From: an uncultured Aquimarina sp.
Lineage (GTDB): Bacteria; Bacteroidota; Bacteroidia; Flavobacteriales; Flavobacteriaceae
Assembly: GCA_947498775.1 (NCBI GenBank)
Contig: CANMLL010000002.1
Span: 1-64,000, forward strand
Length of the DNA stretch: 64,000 nt
Direction of reading: 5' to 3'
This document shows, piece by piece, positions 10,401 through 18,952 of the stretch (within the stretch, counting starts at the first letter, position 1; each line of letters starts with the position of its first letter). Below the pieces are notes generated by a model. That model made no database searches. It was not told where the DNA came from and saw nothing but the letters and a program-made list of their open reading frames with translations. Made by a program: the position numbers and the translations under genes.

Positions 10401-11809
10401 TACTGCTCCCTAATGAGACATTTCAATATTCAGCATTGATAACTCCAGAAAATGCAGATGACAAGAGTGTACAATGGTTATCCTCAGACACCAGTGTAGC
10501 TACCATCGATGCTACAGGCCTTGTAACTGCGGTTGCCCCGGGAACTACCAGTATTCAGGTCTCTACAAATAATGGTGGTTTTACCGATAGTGTTTTGGTA
10601 AAAGTAAATCCCCCTGCTGGTTCGGGAATTACTATTTTAAATCCGATTGCAGATTCTTACATCAAAGGAGGGAGCGATAAGAACAAAAATTTTGGTACCA
10701 AAGAAACTATCCAGGTAAAAAATGGAAATGGAAGTACCTTTGACAGAAAATCACTATTAAAATTCAATGTTTCGTTGACAGATACCATTGCTTCAGCGTC
10801 ACTAAGGCTTTATGGTAAAAATAATAATGGTAACAAAGTAATTCCTATTTCTGTTTTTGGTTTGGCTGATGACAGCTGGATCGAGACTGAAGTAACATGG
10901 CAAAATGCACTTACAGACTCAAAACTAACGCCCGAATTGGGGATTATTGACTTAGATGGAAGTATTGGTTATAGAGAAATTGATGTAACAGCTTACATAA
11001 ACGCAGAAATAACAGCAGCGGATTCTTCGGTTAGTTTTTTGTTGGAAAATATAACGAAGGACTCTGATATTGTAATTTTTCAGAGTAAAGAAACTACAAC
11101 AGGATTTTTGCCAGAACTTTATTTGACCGCTCCAGAGGATAACAATGCACCAAAAGCAGGGTTTTATAAACTACAGAATCGGGAGAACTCCAAGTTTATG
11201 GATGCAAACTCAGACAATAAACTATATTTTAAATCAGACCATATCGGAGATGATAGAACCTGGGAAGTGATTCCTAGTGATGAAACAGGATATTATTATT
11301 TAAGAAACGCAGCGTTTAATAAATTTGCCTACGCTAGAAGTGATAATTCCCCACGGTTGTCCTCAGATAATTCTAGCGAAACAAGAAAATGGAAGTTCAT
11401 TTTAAACGGAAAATATTATCAAATTAAAAACAAGGTGCATGAAGATTATCTTGGGGTGACCAATCGAGGTTACTTAGGGCAAAATACCAATCCTAGTAGC
11501 AAAACAGATTGGGCATTTATTCCGACAGATCTGGAATCCAATCTTCCTCCTACTAAAAAAAGGATTACAGATATTTATCCAAATCCTGCTAAAGATTTAG
11601 TAACTATTTCTTGCTCAACCAACTCAAAAAAGATTTTTTATATAAGAGCTTTTGATTTTACAGGAAGGTTTTTAAAAAAATGGAAAATCAAAAAAGATTA
11701 TGGATTAAATAATTTTAAATTTGACGTATCTGGTTTACCATCAGGTTTATTAGTTATAAAAGTTAGCGACGGAAAAACAATTGATCGTATCAAATTAATA
11801 AAAGAATGA
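7487..11809 (+). CDS. Secreted GH39-like glycoside hydrolase with PKD, CBM, Big_2, trefoil and T9SS domains
   Basis: A signal peptide (about 1-19) is followed by a (beta/alpha)8 catalytic domain (about 20-440). Its likely acid/base lies in WEPFNEKD (Glu about 166) and its nucleophile in WLDEWNI (Glu about 278), the two strand-end glutamates of clan GH-A. GH39 (beta-xylosidase/iduronidase) is the nearest family I recognise; GH51-like is possible. Then follow two copies of a unit made of a PKD/K319-like domain plus a beta-sandwich (448-700 and 710-960), a Big_2 Ig-like domain (about 965-1045), a CBM96/DNRLRE-like domain (about 1046-1215), a ricin-like trefoil (about 1222-1345) and a T9SS sorting domain (about 1358-1440). 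It should be exported by T9SS and be cell-attached or released. Its stop overlaps the start of the next gene (ATGA), which repeats only the catalytic domain. Confidence 0.8.
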   Translation: MKNSILYCIALFIGVFVNAQIVNISTDMTTTLSQARANHYGINFQRAFNPSSAAIPSYKELVAGLNPSIVRYHAAEQIKDGNDKNWVNFTNQTWDTEKIAASLAERPAGAEVLMTITGWPGWFNDPDRPKKLDAAKIDEYALFCAELVNIVNIQLGYNVTYWEPFNEKDKEGGYDGAEDMAELATIYKACRDQMLLVDPTIKMVAASFREPFQTNIDNFLSNLSPTDIDIFSHHQYGGGATTNVNTIYNRADNFANGVDVVRTKLNDAGFTNTPIWLDEWNIYFTFNQDTSGFMTNEVGGVFDALAYKYLLERGVVDALFAWNAVDGIYGKIKSNYSGYNPGGHVVKLLREFGVGAVKTVSSSNTTAVEGLTIQDPSGKTLFVVINRSQAGAEVNFNAGGWEPDVQEVDRYRINSSGLTQDIVNWSDINTNRFNLGTNEVLLFVTRSGGSITNQFPIVSTSANQQITLPYDNTKIIGFASDADGIINNVQWTQLSGPTATLVAETSYELTVSDLQPDQEYLFQFEATDDKGGNARDFVIVYTYSYLPGYVINSTSLQNSFRGTERSNTAVRVFSDSNTSEVQNDSLTITLDKNKQFEKIFKLQFLEQTGLNLTENANVSFNLSSDVPLTLRVKLIDIAGSEVDTDTFLIDVPGNGTRQNYNLDFQPELSAINSYKVKELQLMQLDPENKSGQLVLDDLLIGNVDTSLQLPPVAESGAKRVITLPFRPFSISLPSLDPDGSIVNYQWEQISGPSANLANTTSEVLDILELAEGNHVFRLSVIDNDGLTSFGEIVIKALNNNGAAKSGISFLIDDFTGTLISDDLKTVKSNFSVSRSQNDQLQIDYTGMDKFEKPYILSFNDGFSIDLTANSQFRIDIASSIDLKLRIKLLDLNGRQIDKGSIDLTGDSVLRTYTRNFESDLSQINGIQVSTIEIMSLSNGPLDGRLIFDNLKLGRDSSEVPVVGVSIPESQAVLLPNETFQYSALITPENADDKSVQWLSSDTSVATIDATGLVTAVAPGTTSIQVSTNNGGFTDSVLVKVNPPAGSGITILNPIADSYIKGGSDKNKNFGTKETIQVKNGNGSTFDRKSLLKFNVSLTDTIASASLRLYGKNNNGNKVIPISVFGLADDSWIETEVTWQNALTDSKLTPELGIIDLDGSIGYREIDVTAYINAEITAADSSVSFLLENITKDSDIVIFQSKETTTGFLPELYLTAPEDNNAPKAGFYKLQNRENSKFMDANSDNKLYFKSDHIGDDRTWEVIPSDETGYYYLRNAAFNKFAYARSDNSPRLSSDNSSETRKWKFILNGKYYQIKNKVHEDYLGVTNRGYLGQNTNPSSKTDWAFIPTDLESNLPPTKKRITDIYPNPAKDLVTISCSTNSKKIFYIRAFDFTGRFLKKWKIKKDYGLNNFKFDVSGLPSGLLVIKVSDGKTIDRIKLIKE

Positions 11810-13164
11810 ATCCCTTAGAAAAAGGAACCCTTTATATTATACTTGTTTTAAAGGCTGTATGTTTCCAGGCACAAACGGTAAAAATAACTGTCGACATGCA
11901 AGAAACGATCGCAAAAGCAAAAGAAGATCACTATGGCTTAAATTTTCATAAGGGACTTTCCTTGGCGAGCACAGACCCTGCCTACAAAAAACTTCTGGCA
12001 CAACTTGATCCCAGCATAGTACGGTATCATGCTGCAGAGCAGATCAAAGAGGGTAATGATAAAAATTGGCTAAAATTTGATACGAAAACCTGGGACACTA
12101 CTAAAATAGCAAAAGTATTGGCGGATCGCCCGTCACAGGCCAAGGTACTTATAGCTATTACTGGTTGGCCCAGATGGTTTGCAGACCCAGATAGCCCAAA
12201 GAAATTGAATATGACCAAGCTGGATGCGTATGCTGATTTTTGTGCTGAACTTGTGGATATAGTTAATAATCATCTAGGCTATAATGTAACTTACTGGGAA
12301 CCTTTTAATGAAAAAGACAAAGAAGGAGGATACCAAGGTGAGGCAGAAATGATAGAACTTGCGAGAATATACAAGGCTTGCAGAAAAAAAATGTTAGAAA
12401 AAGACCCTAATATAAAAATGGTCGCGGCAGCATTCAGAGAACCATTTCAGAGTAATGTAGAGTACTTCTTGTCTCAAATAAAACCTGAAGAAATGGATGT
12501 GTTTTCCTATCATCAGTATGGCGGGGGAAAAGCTGAAAGTATTTCAGAAATCTACAAGCGGCCTAAACATCTTTTGGAGGGAGCACAAAAAGCTCGAAAA
12601 AAACTTGATGCTGCCGGATTTACCAAAGTTCCGCTTTGGTTAGATGAGTGGAATATTTTTTGGACCTGGAAAATTGATCGCGAAACCGCATATATGGTAA
12701 AGGATGTGGGGGCCATATTTGATGCTTTATGTTATAAAATGCTTATAGAAAGTCAAAAGCTAGATGCCATGCTTGCCTGGAATACGGCAGATGCTATTTA
12801 TGGAAAAATAAAGAAAGATAACACCGGATATCATCCCGGCGGGCAACTTTTAAAAACATTGAGGGTATATGGAACAGGAGACGTAAAACAAGTTCATTCT
12901 GACACGCCGGAAGCAGTACAAGCATTTGTAGTAAAGCAAGAAAATGCACAGGTACTTTTTTTATTTATTAATCGTAGTGAAAGAAATGTCAAACTAAATT
13001 TGTATACAGGACAATGGAAACCAAAAAATCCTAATATTGAAATAATTAAAATAGGTAATTTCGGGATGCAAAAGGAAGAAAAAAAATGGCCGGACTATAC
13101 AAAAAAATCAATTCCTCTTGGCAAAAATGAAATTTTAGGCTTGATTACTCCAGGTGAAATTTAA
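11806..13164 (+). CDS. GH39-like glycoside hydrolase, catalytic domain only
   Basis: This 452-residue paralogue of the catalytic part of the gene before it is co-directional and overlaps it by 4 nt. The shared blocks include LDPSIVRYHAAEQIKEGNDKNW, YNVTYWEPFNEKDKEGGY (acid/base Glu about 168) and LWLDEWNI (nucleophile Glu about 280). The N-terminus is hydrophobic and ends FQAQ, consistent with a signal peptide, so it is probably periplasmic. It has no accessory or sorting domains. The pair suggests one copy working outside the cell on polymer and one inside the periplasm on oligomers. Family assignment (GH39-like, clan GH-A) is by motif; the substrate is inferred only. Confidence 0.75.
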   Translation: MNPLEKGTLYIILVLKAVCFQAQTVKITVDMQETIAKAKEDHYGLNFHKGLSLASTDPAYKKLLAQLDPSIVRYHAAEQIKEGNDKNWLKFDTKTWDTTKIAKVLADRPSQAKVLIAITGWPRWFADPDSPKKLNMTKLDAYADFCAELVDIVNNHLGYNVTYWEPFNEKDKEGGYQGEAEMIELARIYKACRKKMLEKDPNIKMVAAAFREPFQSNVEYFLSQIKPEEMDVFSYHQYGGGKAESISEIYKRPKHLLEGAQKARKKLDAAGFTKVPLWLDEWNIFWTWKIDRETAYMVKDVGAIFDALCYKMLIESQKLDAMLAWNTADAIYGKIKKDNTGYHPGGQLLKTLRVYGTGDVKQVHSDTPEAVQAFVVKQENAQVLFLFINRSERNVKLNLYTGQWKPKNPNIEIIKIGNFGMQKEEKKWPDYTKKSIPLGKNEILGLITPGEI

Positions 13165-13217
13165 ATGGCTCTATCCACGATCAAAAACTATGTCTGCGCA
13201 CTAAAACAAATTACATT

Positions 13218-15575
13218 ATGAGTATTGGATTACGTTCAAGAATATTGTCGGTTTTTTTTACGATCTGGTTATCGATGTTTAGTCTTTTTTCTATGAGAGG
13301 TCAAACAGGTTATAAAACTTCGATTCTTGACTATCAGGCGTTAGTAATCACAAAAACCAAAATTAAACAAGGAAATGCATACTATAAACCCTATTACAAT
13401 GCGCTTATTACTTCTGCGGACAGTGTTCTCAAATTGACAACCAAAACAGTGATGGATAAGGATGTTATTGCTTCCAGCGGTGACAAGCACGATTATATGA
13501 GCATGGGTATTTATTGGTGGCCAGACCCAACGAAGCCTGACGGACTTCCATATATACGCAAAGATGGTCAAGTAAATCCAGAGGTTAGAAAAATTACCGA
13601 TGCCAAGAATGTTAAAGCAATGGTCAATAGAATACGAATTCTTAGCCTTGCTTATTTTTATTCGGATGAGGTAAAATACGCAGCAAAAGCTCTTGAAATT
13701 ACCAAAGCGTGGTTTGTAGATGACACTACCAAGATGAACCCAAATTTAAACTATGCACAAGGAGTTCCCGGTAAAAGTACAGGAAGGCGGTATGGGATTA
13801 TTGAGACAAGAGAATTTGGTCTGCTTATGGATCACTTGGTACTCGTGAATACTACAGACCAATGGGCATCCATAGAGAAGTCTGTTAAAAATTGGCTAAC
13901 GGACTACTTGGAGTGGTTAGAAAATAGTGAATTAGGTCGTCTGGAATCTGAAACCATTAACAATCACGGTACTTGGTATGACGTACAAGTCGCTTCTATT
14001 TCAATTTTTTTGGGGAAGTATGAAAATGCAGAAAAAGTATTGAATCGAGCTTTAAAAGATCGTTTGAATGTTCAGATCCAAGGAGATGGTTCTCAACCTG
14101 AAGAACTGGCACGTACCAACGCACTAGATTATTCCGCCATGAATTTGCTTGCTTTTTTTGAATTGAGCAAGATGAGTCAACATCTACAATCAAAGACAAT
14201 AAAAAAAGTTGAAATATTAAATAAACTTTCCAAGGCTTTTGACTTTATTGTGACTGCACTTTCTGATCCAGAAAAATGGGATCATCCCCAGCTCATAAAT
14301 CCTAAACCAGGAAAATATCAGGAACAGGTTTTGCAAGGAGCTCAGCTGTTTAAAAATTCTTTTTATTATTCTTTTTTAGGTAAAACAGAAATACCGGCAG
14401 ATATTCTGCTAAGTTATCCTCCCGATCTGCCCATAGCCATAAATAAAATTGTTGATCAGGCGCAAAAAAACTATATGGAGTTAGATAAAAAAATCCTTGC
14501 TGATACCCTGATTCCCAGAATCTTGGAAAAAGATAAAAGTATTCGATTTGTTAAATCAAAAGATTGGACTAGTGGTTTTTATGCTGCCTCACTATGGAAT
14601 CTGTATAGTTTATCCAAAGAAGAAAAATGGAAAGAGATAGCTGAAAAAAGACTACTTCCGCTTGAAAAGCAAAAAGCAAACAAAGGCACTCATGACCTTG
14701 GGTTTATGATTTTTACCCCCTATGGCAATGCCTACGAGATAACTGGTAATACGACATACAAAGAGATTATTGTAGAAGCAGCAAAGTCATTGATGAAACG
14801 GTATAATCCATATGCCAAATCTATAAAATCTTGGGATTGGGGTGATTGGGGTAAAAACCATCCGGTAATCATAGACAATATGTTAAACCTTGAACTACTT
14901 TTTAAAGCAACAGAGTTCACCGGTGATAGTCTGTATCATCAAAGTGCAGTAGCGCATGCCAATACCACCTTAAAAAATCATTTTAGGCCTGATAACAGCA
15001 GTTTTCATGTGGTTGTATATAATCCTGAAACAGGCGAAATAATGAATAAAAAGACCCATCAAGGATATGCAAATGACTCCGATTGGACCCGAGGTCAAGC
15101 CTGGGGGCTCTATGGCTATACGCTATGCTATCGGTTTACCAAAAATAACACTTATTTAGATCAGGCAAAGAAAATAGCTCAATTTATCCTTAATGACCCG
15201 CAAATACCTGACGATGGTATTCCCTATTGGGACCGAGACGATCCTTCGGGTAATAAAGCACCTAGAGATGCTTCTGCAGCGGCAATCAATGCAGCGGCTT
15301 TACTAGAACTTTCAACCTATGTAACCATTGATCAGGGAAAGGAATTTTGGAAAGCTTCTGAGAATATACTCAAAAGCTTGAGTAATGAAAAGTATTTCTG
15401 TTCCAAAAATGAATGTGGAGGGTTTTTAATCGACCACAGTACAGGAAATTGGCCCAAACAAGACGAGGTTGATGTACCCATCATTTATGGGGATTTTTAT
15501 TTTTTGGAAGCGCTCAAACGCTATATAAGCCCTTTTTTAACCCAGAATACTGAAATTCATGAAACCCCTCAGTAA
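13218..15575 (+). CDS. Fusion: alginate-lyase-superfamily (PL38-like) domain and GH88 unsaturated uronyl hydrolase
   Basis: Two enzyme domains lie in one 785-residue secreted protein. After a signal peptide (about 1-29), residues about 40-390 match the alginate_lyase fold family (PF05426, which includes PL5 and PL38): YMSMGIYWWPDPTKPDG, then NNHGTWYDVQVAS near 247, holding the Asn/His/Tyr expected in the active site. Residues about 410-785 are a GH88 (alpha/alpha)6 barrel, with GTHDLGF (Asp about 491) and VIIDNMLNL (Asp about 552), the two catalytic aspartates of unsaturated glucuronyl hydrolases, plus DWTRGQAWGLYGY. The lyase would create a 4,5-unsaturated uronate at the new end and the GH88 would remove it. 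The stand-alone GH88 at 24240 resembles the second half. It overlaps the next gene by 17 nt. PL38 versus another family in the fold is uncertain. Confidence 0.8.
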   Translation: MSIGLRSRILSVFFTIWLSMFSLFSMRGQTGYKTSILDYQALVITKTKIKQGNAYYKPYYNALITSADSVLKLTTKTVMDKDVIASSGDKHDYMSMGIYWWPDPTKPDGLPYIRKDGQVNPEVRKITDAKNVKAMVNRIRILSLAYFYSDEVKYAAKALEITKAWFVDDTTKMNPNLNYAQGVPGKSTGRRYGIIETREFGLLMDHLVLVNTTDQWASIEKSVKNWLTDYLEWLENSELGRLESETINNHGTWYDVQVASISIFLGKYENAEKVLNRALKDRLNVQIQGDGSQPEELARTNALDYSAMNLLAFFELSKMSQHLQSKTIKKVEILNKLSKAFDFIVTALSDPEKWDHPQLINPKPGKYQEQVLQGAQLFKNSFYYSFLGKTEIPADILLSYPPDLPIAINKIVDQAQKNYMELDKKILADTLIPRILEKDKSIRFVKSKDWTSGFYAASLWNLYSLSKEEKWKEIAEKRLLPLEKQKANKGTHDLGFMIFTPYGNAYEITGNTTYKEIIVEAAKSLMKRYNPYAKSIKSWDWGDWGKNHPVIIDNMLNLELLFKATEFTGDSLYHQSAVAHANTTLKNHFRPDNSSFHVVVYNPETGEIMNKKTHQGYANDSDWTRGQAWGLYGYTLCYRFTKNNTYLDQAKKIAQFILNDPQIPDDGIPYWDRDDPSGNKAPRDASAAAINAAALLELSTYVTIDQGKEFWKASENILKSLSNEKYFCSKNECGGFLIDHSTGNWPKQDEVDVPIIYGDFYFLEALKRYISPFLTQNTEIHETPQ

Positions 15576-17001
15576 TAAAGCACACCTGTTGAGTCTGATA
15601 TTGATTGCAAATGCCTTGACCTTCACAGGTTGTAAAAAGACCATTGCAACTCTGGAAACTAAGGATTCTATATTTTTAGGCAAGGTAGATAGTATTCCTG
15701 TAACAGCAAATGTTTACAATCCAGAAACCAACGAATACAAAAGAATAGATACTCTGGTCTCTGCTCAAATACTTTCTGAAAAATGGATTGAAAAGCAAAA
15801 AGAGCAAAATAAGGATTTAAACCAACTACCGCCACTGCAAACTCCTACGGGGTTTTTTAGGACCCAAAAAATCGGGAGTCGCTGGTGGCTATTCGATCCG
15901 CAAGGCCATCCATTTTACAACAAAGGTATAAATTCTATCTACACGGGTAAATCAGCACGTAGTCGAGAAGCATTTCAGCATCAATTTGAAAGTGAGAAAA
16001 AATGGATGACTGAGACTATTCAACTGTTACAGGACAATGAATTTAATTGTGCAGGCAGTTGGTCAAATGTTGAATTGATAAGGGAACATAATAAAACAAC
16101 AAAAAATCCCTTCCCCTATTACTATAATCTATTATGGATGCAGCAATATGCAAAACAAAAAAAACTACATTATAAAGCTCCAATGCACAAAAACTATCCT
16201 TATGGAGCTATCCATGTGTTCGATCCTGAGTTTAAAGTATTCTGTAAGGAGCAAGCCAAAGCTCTAGATACATTAAAAGGTGATAAAAACTTAATAGGAT
16301 ACTTTTCAGACAATGAACTTCCCGTATACCGCAGTGCTCTCTACGACTTCCTCAAACTACCAGAAGGCACCTCGGGAAAAGAAGCTGCAAAAAAATGGCT
16401 AATTGATCAAGGGATTTCTCATGATCAAATTACCCGGAATCACCTCAATCTTTTTTCTGCCTTCGTGCTCAAAACCTACTTTGATATTGTTGTACCCATT
16501 ATCAAAGAAATTGATCCAAATCATCTCTATGTGGGGTGCCGCTTACACGCAGATCAGCCATACATTAAAGAGGTAATGGAAATAGCTGGAGCTTATCAAG
16601 ACATCGTTTCTATTAACTACTATTACCAATGGACCCCTAACCCAGAACATATGAATAACTGGGATGTATGGACTCAGAAACCTTTTATGGTGACCGAGTT
16701 TTACACCAAAGCTGCCAATTCGGGACTGCCCAATACTACTGGAGCAGGATGGATTGTACCAAATCAAAGAACCCGAGGATGGTTTTATCAGAACTACACT
16801 CTTGCTTTATTAGACGCAAAAAATTGCGTGGGCTGGCATCACTTCAAATACATGGATGACGATCCGTTAGATAGCACAAGATCTGTAGAAAATAAAGGAT
16901 CTAATAAAGGAATATTAAACTTTAAATATCATAAGTATACCGATTTTTTGGCTGAAGTGAAAAAGTTGAATACTGACGCCACAAGAATATTGAATCATTA
17001 A
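15559..17001 (+). CDS. GH-A clan glycoside hydrolase, GH50/agarase-like lipoprotein
   Basis: The protein has 480 residues, with a lipobox Cys near residue 25 (NALTFTGCKK). The motif TGFFRTQKIGSRWWLFDPQG followed by FYNKGINS is the entry to the TIM barrel seen in agarase-type (GH50/GH42-related) proteins. The likely acid/base is in GYFSDNELP (Glu about 252) and the likely nucleophile in FMVTEFYTKA (Glu about 379). NTTGAGWIVPNQRTRGWFYQN and VGWHHFKYMDDD close the active site. Its start lies inside the end of the preceding gene, so the two are translationally linked. Agarose is not implied: the neighbours are uronate enzymes, and family members may act on other galactosides or sulfated glycans. 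Confidence 0.65.
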   Translation: MKPLSNKAHLLSLILIANALTFTGCKKTIATLETKDSIFLGKVDSIPVTANVYNPETNEYKRIDTLVSAQILSEKWIEKQKEQNKDLNQLPPLQTPTGFFRTQKIGSRWWLFDPQGHPFYNKGINSIYTGKSARSREAFQHQFESEKKWMTETIQLLQDNEFNCAGSWSNVELIREHNKTTKNPFPYYYNLLWMQQYAKQKKLHYKAPMHKNYPYGAIHVFDPEFKVFCKEQAKALDTLKGDKNLIGYFSDNELPVYRSALYDFLKLPEGTSGKEAAKKWLIDQGISHDQITRNHLNLFSAFVLKTYFDIVVPIIKEIDPNHLYVGCRLHADQPYIKEVMEIAGAYQDIVSINYYYQWTPNPEHMNNWDVWTQKPFMVTEFYTKAANSGLPNTTGAGWIVPNQRTRGWFYQNYTLALLDAKNCVGWHHFKYMDDDPLDSTRSVENKGSNKGILNFKYHKYTDFLAEVKKLNTDATRILNH

Positions 17002-17056
17002 AAAATAAGTAAGGCAATAGCTAAAAAAGCACTAAAAAGTTAAATACTGAAACACA

Positions 17057-18862
17057 ATGAATAGATTTTTTTTATCGTTATTCTTTTTTGTAATATATAT
17101 TTCACAAACACACGCTCAAAAGGAAACAGATTTTCTTCAAAACATAACTGCCAGAAAAACCGTATCACTTGACGGGCAGTGGGAGATAATTGTAGATCCT
17201 TATCAGATTGGTTTTGAGGGTAACCGACGTACTTTCTTTAAGAATGATTCTTCAGCGACGGATTTTGATTATGTTGAATATAAGTTTGAGAAATCGAACT
17301 ATTTAAATGTTCCGGGAGACTGGAATTCGCAAAGGGAAGAATTGTTTTTCTATGAAGGTGTTGTATGGTACAAAAAAATATTCAATACAACTAAAAATAG
17401 TGATTTGCGTTATTTTATTCATTTTGGCGCAGCCAATTATCTAACCAAAGTATACCTTAACGGGAAACCTTTGGGAAGCCATGAAGGTGGATTTACCCCT
17501 TTTGCCTTTGAAATCACGCAAGAATTTACAGACGGAAAAAATGAACTGGTAGTTGCAGTAGATAATACCAGAAAGGAAGAATATGTACCCAATCTAAACA
17601 CAGATTGGTGGAATTACGGAGGTATTACCCGTTCTGTTAACCTGGTAGAGACACCCAAGGTTTTTATAAAAGATTATGCTTTACAATTATATGATAATCA
17701 GAGTGATAAAATAAGTATCTCCGTAGAACTTTCAGAGCCTATAAGCCAAAATGTCCTCCTTAAAATAGAAGAATTAGAAATTGAGAAAAAGATACGTACC
17801 AATTCAAAAGGTATGGGTACACTTATTTTAGCTGCAAAACCTCAATTATGGTCCCCTGAGAATCCAAAGCGCTATACCGTTCAATTGGGTATTGGAGAAG
17901 AGTTTTTAACTGATCAAATAGGTTTTCGTACTATAAAAACAAAAGGCACCAAGATTTTATTAAATGGAAAATCTATTTTCTTGAGAGGAGTCAGTATTCA
18001 TGATGAATCCCCTTATCAGGGAAAAAGGATTGGCACCCATGATGAAGCCAAACAACTACTGCTTTGGGCTAAAGAAATGAACTGTAATTTTATTAGGCTT
18101 GCTCACTATCCGCATAATGAATATATGGTGAGATTGGCAGATGAATTGGGATTTTTAGTCTGGTCTGAAATTCCGGTTTATTGGAAGATTCCTTGGAAAA
18201 ATAATCATGCATATTCCGTTGCAGAAAGTCAGCTAGTTGAAATGATAGAAAGAGACAAAAACAGGGCATCAATCATTATCTGGTCTGTGGCCAATGAGAC
18301 TCCCGATATTCCTGAGCGCTCTGTTTTTCTGAATAAACTGATCGATAAGGTACATGCACTTGATGCTACGAGACTTGTGAGTGCCGCTTTGCACGAAATC
18401 GAATATAATGAGCACACAAATACCAAAACCATTAAAGACAAGTTGGTCGAAAGTGTTGATATTATGAGCGTTAACAATTACTGCGGCTGGTATGAATATC
18501 CTAAGAATGGAGATTGCGGACTTCTAAAATGGTCAACGGTTTATAACAAGCCTTTAATTATGAGTGAGTTTGGAGGAGGAGCGCTTAAGGGATTCCATGG
18601 GGAAAAATCAGAACGCTGGACAGAAGAATTTCAAGCAGAAATATACCGTCAGAATATCAGAATGTTTAAGAATATAGATTTTTTGGCAGGTCTTTCCCCG
18701 TGGATATTAAAAGATTTTAGGTCGCCAAGACGTTTTTTCCCGGGGATTCAAGATTATTGGAACCGTAAAGGTCTCATTTCTAACAAAGGAATTAAAAAAG
18801 CTGCTTTCCACATTATGCAAGAATATTATCAGAAGCTTGAAAATACCGATTCGCAAAAGTGA
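17057..18862 (+). CDS. GH2 beta-glucuronidase-like glycoside hydrolase
   Basis: This 601-residue exported protein has a signal peptide ending THAQ (about 1-21). The three GH2 parts are present: a jelly-roll sugar-binding domain (about 30-200), an Ig-like domain (about 200-300) and a TIM barrel (about 300-590). The acid/base Glu is in SVANETPD (about 412) and the nucleophile in IMSEFGGGA (about 504). Its length and the YRQNIRMF block after the nucleophile are closer to beta-glucuronidases (UidA type) than to LacZ. A glucuronidase fits the lyase/GH88 neighbours. It sits 55 bp after the previous gene in the same + strand run. Confidence 0.85.
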   Translation: MNRFFLSLFFFVIYISQTHAQKETDFLQNITARKTVSLDGQWEIIVDPYQIGFEGNRRTFFKNDSSATDFDYVEYKFEKSNYLNVPGDWNSQREELFFYEGVVWYKKIFNTTKNSDLRYFIHFGAANYLTKVYLNGKPLGSHEGGFTPFAFEITQEFTDGKNELVVAVDNTRKEEYVPNLNTDWWNYGGITRSVNLVETPKVFIKDYALQLYDNQSDKISISVELSEPISQNVLLKIEELEIEKKIRTNSKGMGTLILAAKPQLWSPENPKRYTVQLGIGEEFLTDQIGFRTIKTKGTKILLNGKSIFLRGVSIHDESPYQGKRIGTHDEAKQLLLWAKEMNCNFIRLAHYPHNEYMVRLADELGFLVWSEIPVYWKIPWKNNHAYSVAESQLVEMIERDKNRASIIIWSVANETPDIPERSVFLNKLIDKVHALDATRLVSAALHEIEYNEHTNTKTIKDKLVESVDIMSVNNYCGWYEYPKNGDCGLLKWSTVYNKPLIMSEFGGGALKGFHGEKSERWTEEFQAEIYRQNIRMFKNIDFLAGLSPWILKDFRSPRRFFPGIQDYWNRKGLISNKGIKKAAFHIMQEYYQKLENTDSQK

Positions 18863-18952
18863 GTCCTCGATAACAAAGAAATGTTATGAAAAAAAATATT
18901 AAAACTTGAATGAGTTTAACCTTGACTAAAATTGAAAGTAAAAAAAGTATAC

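Noticed and set aside
18932-18952. TTG start for the sulfatase
   Set aside because: It adds charged residues before the lipoprotein signal; ATG 18953 gives a normal signal peptide.
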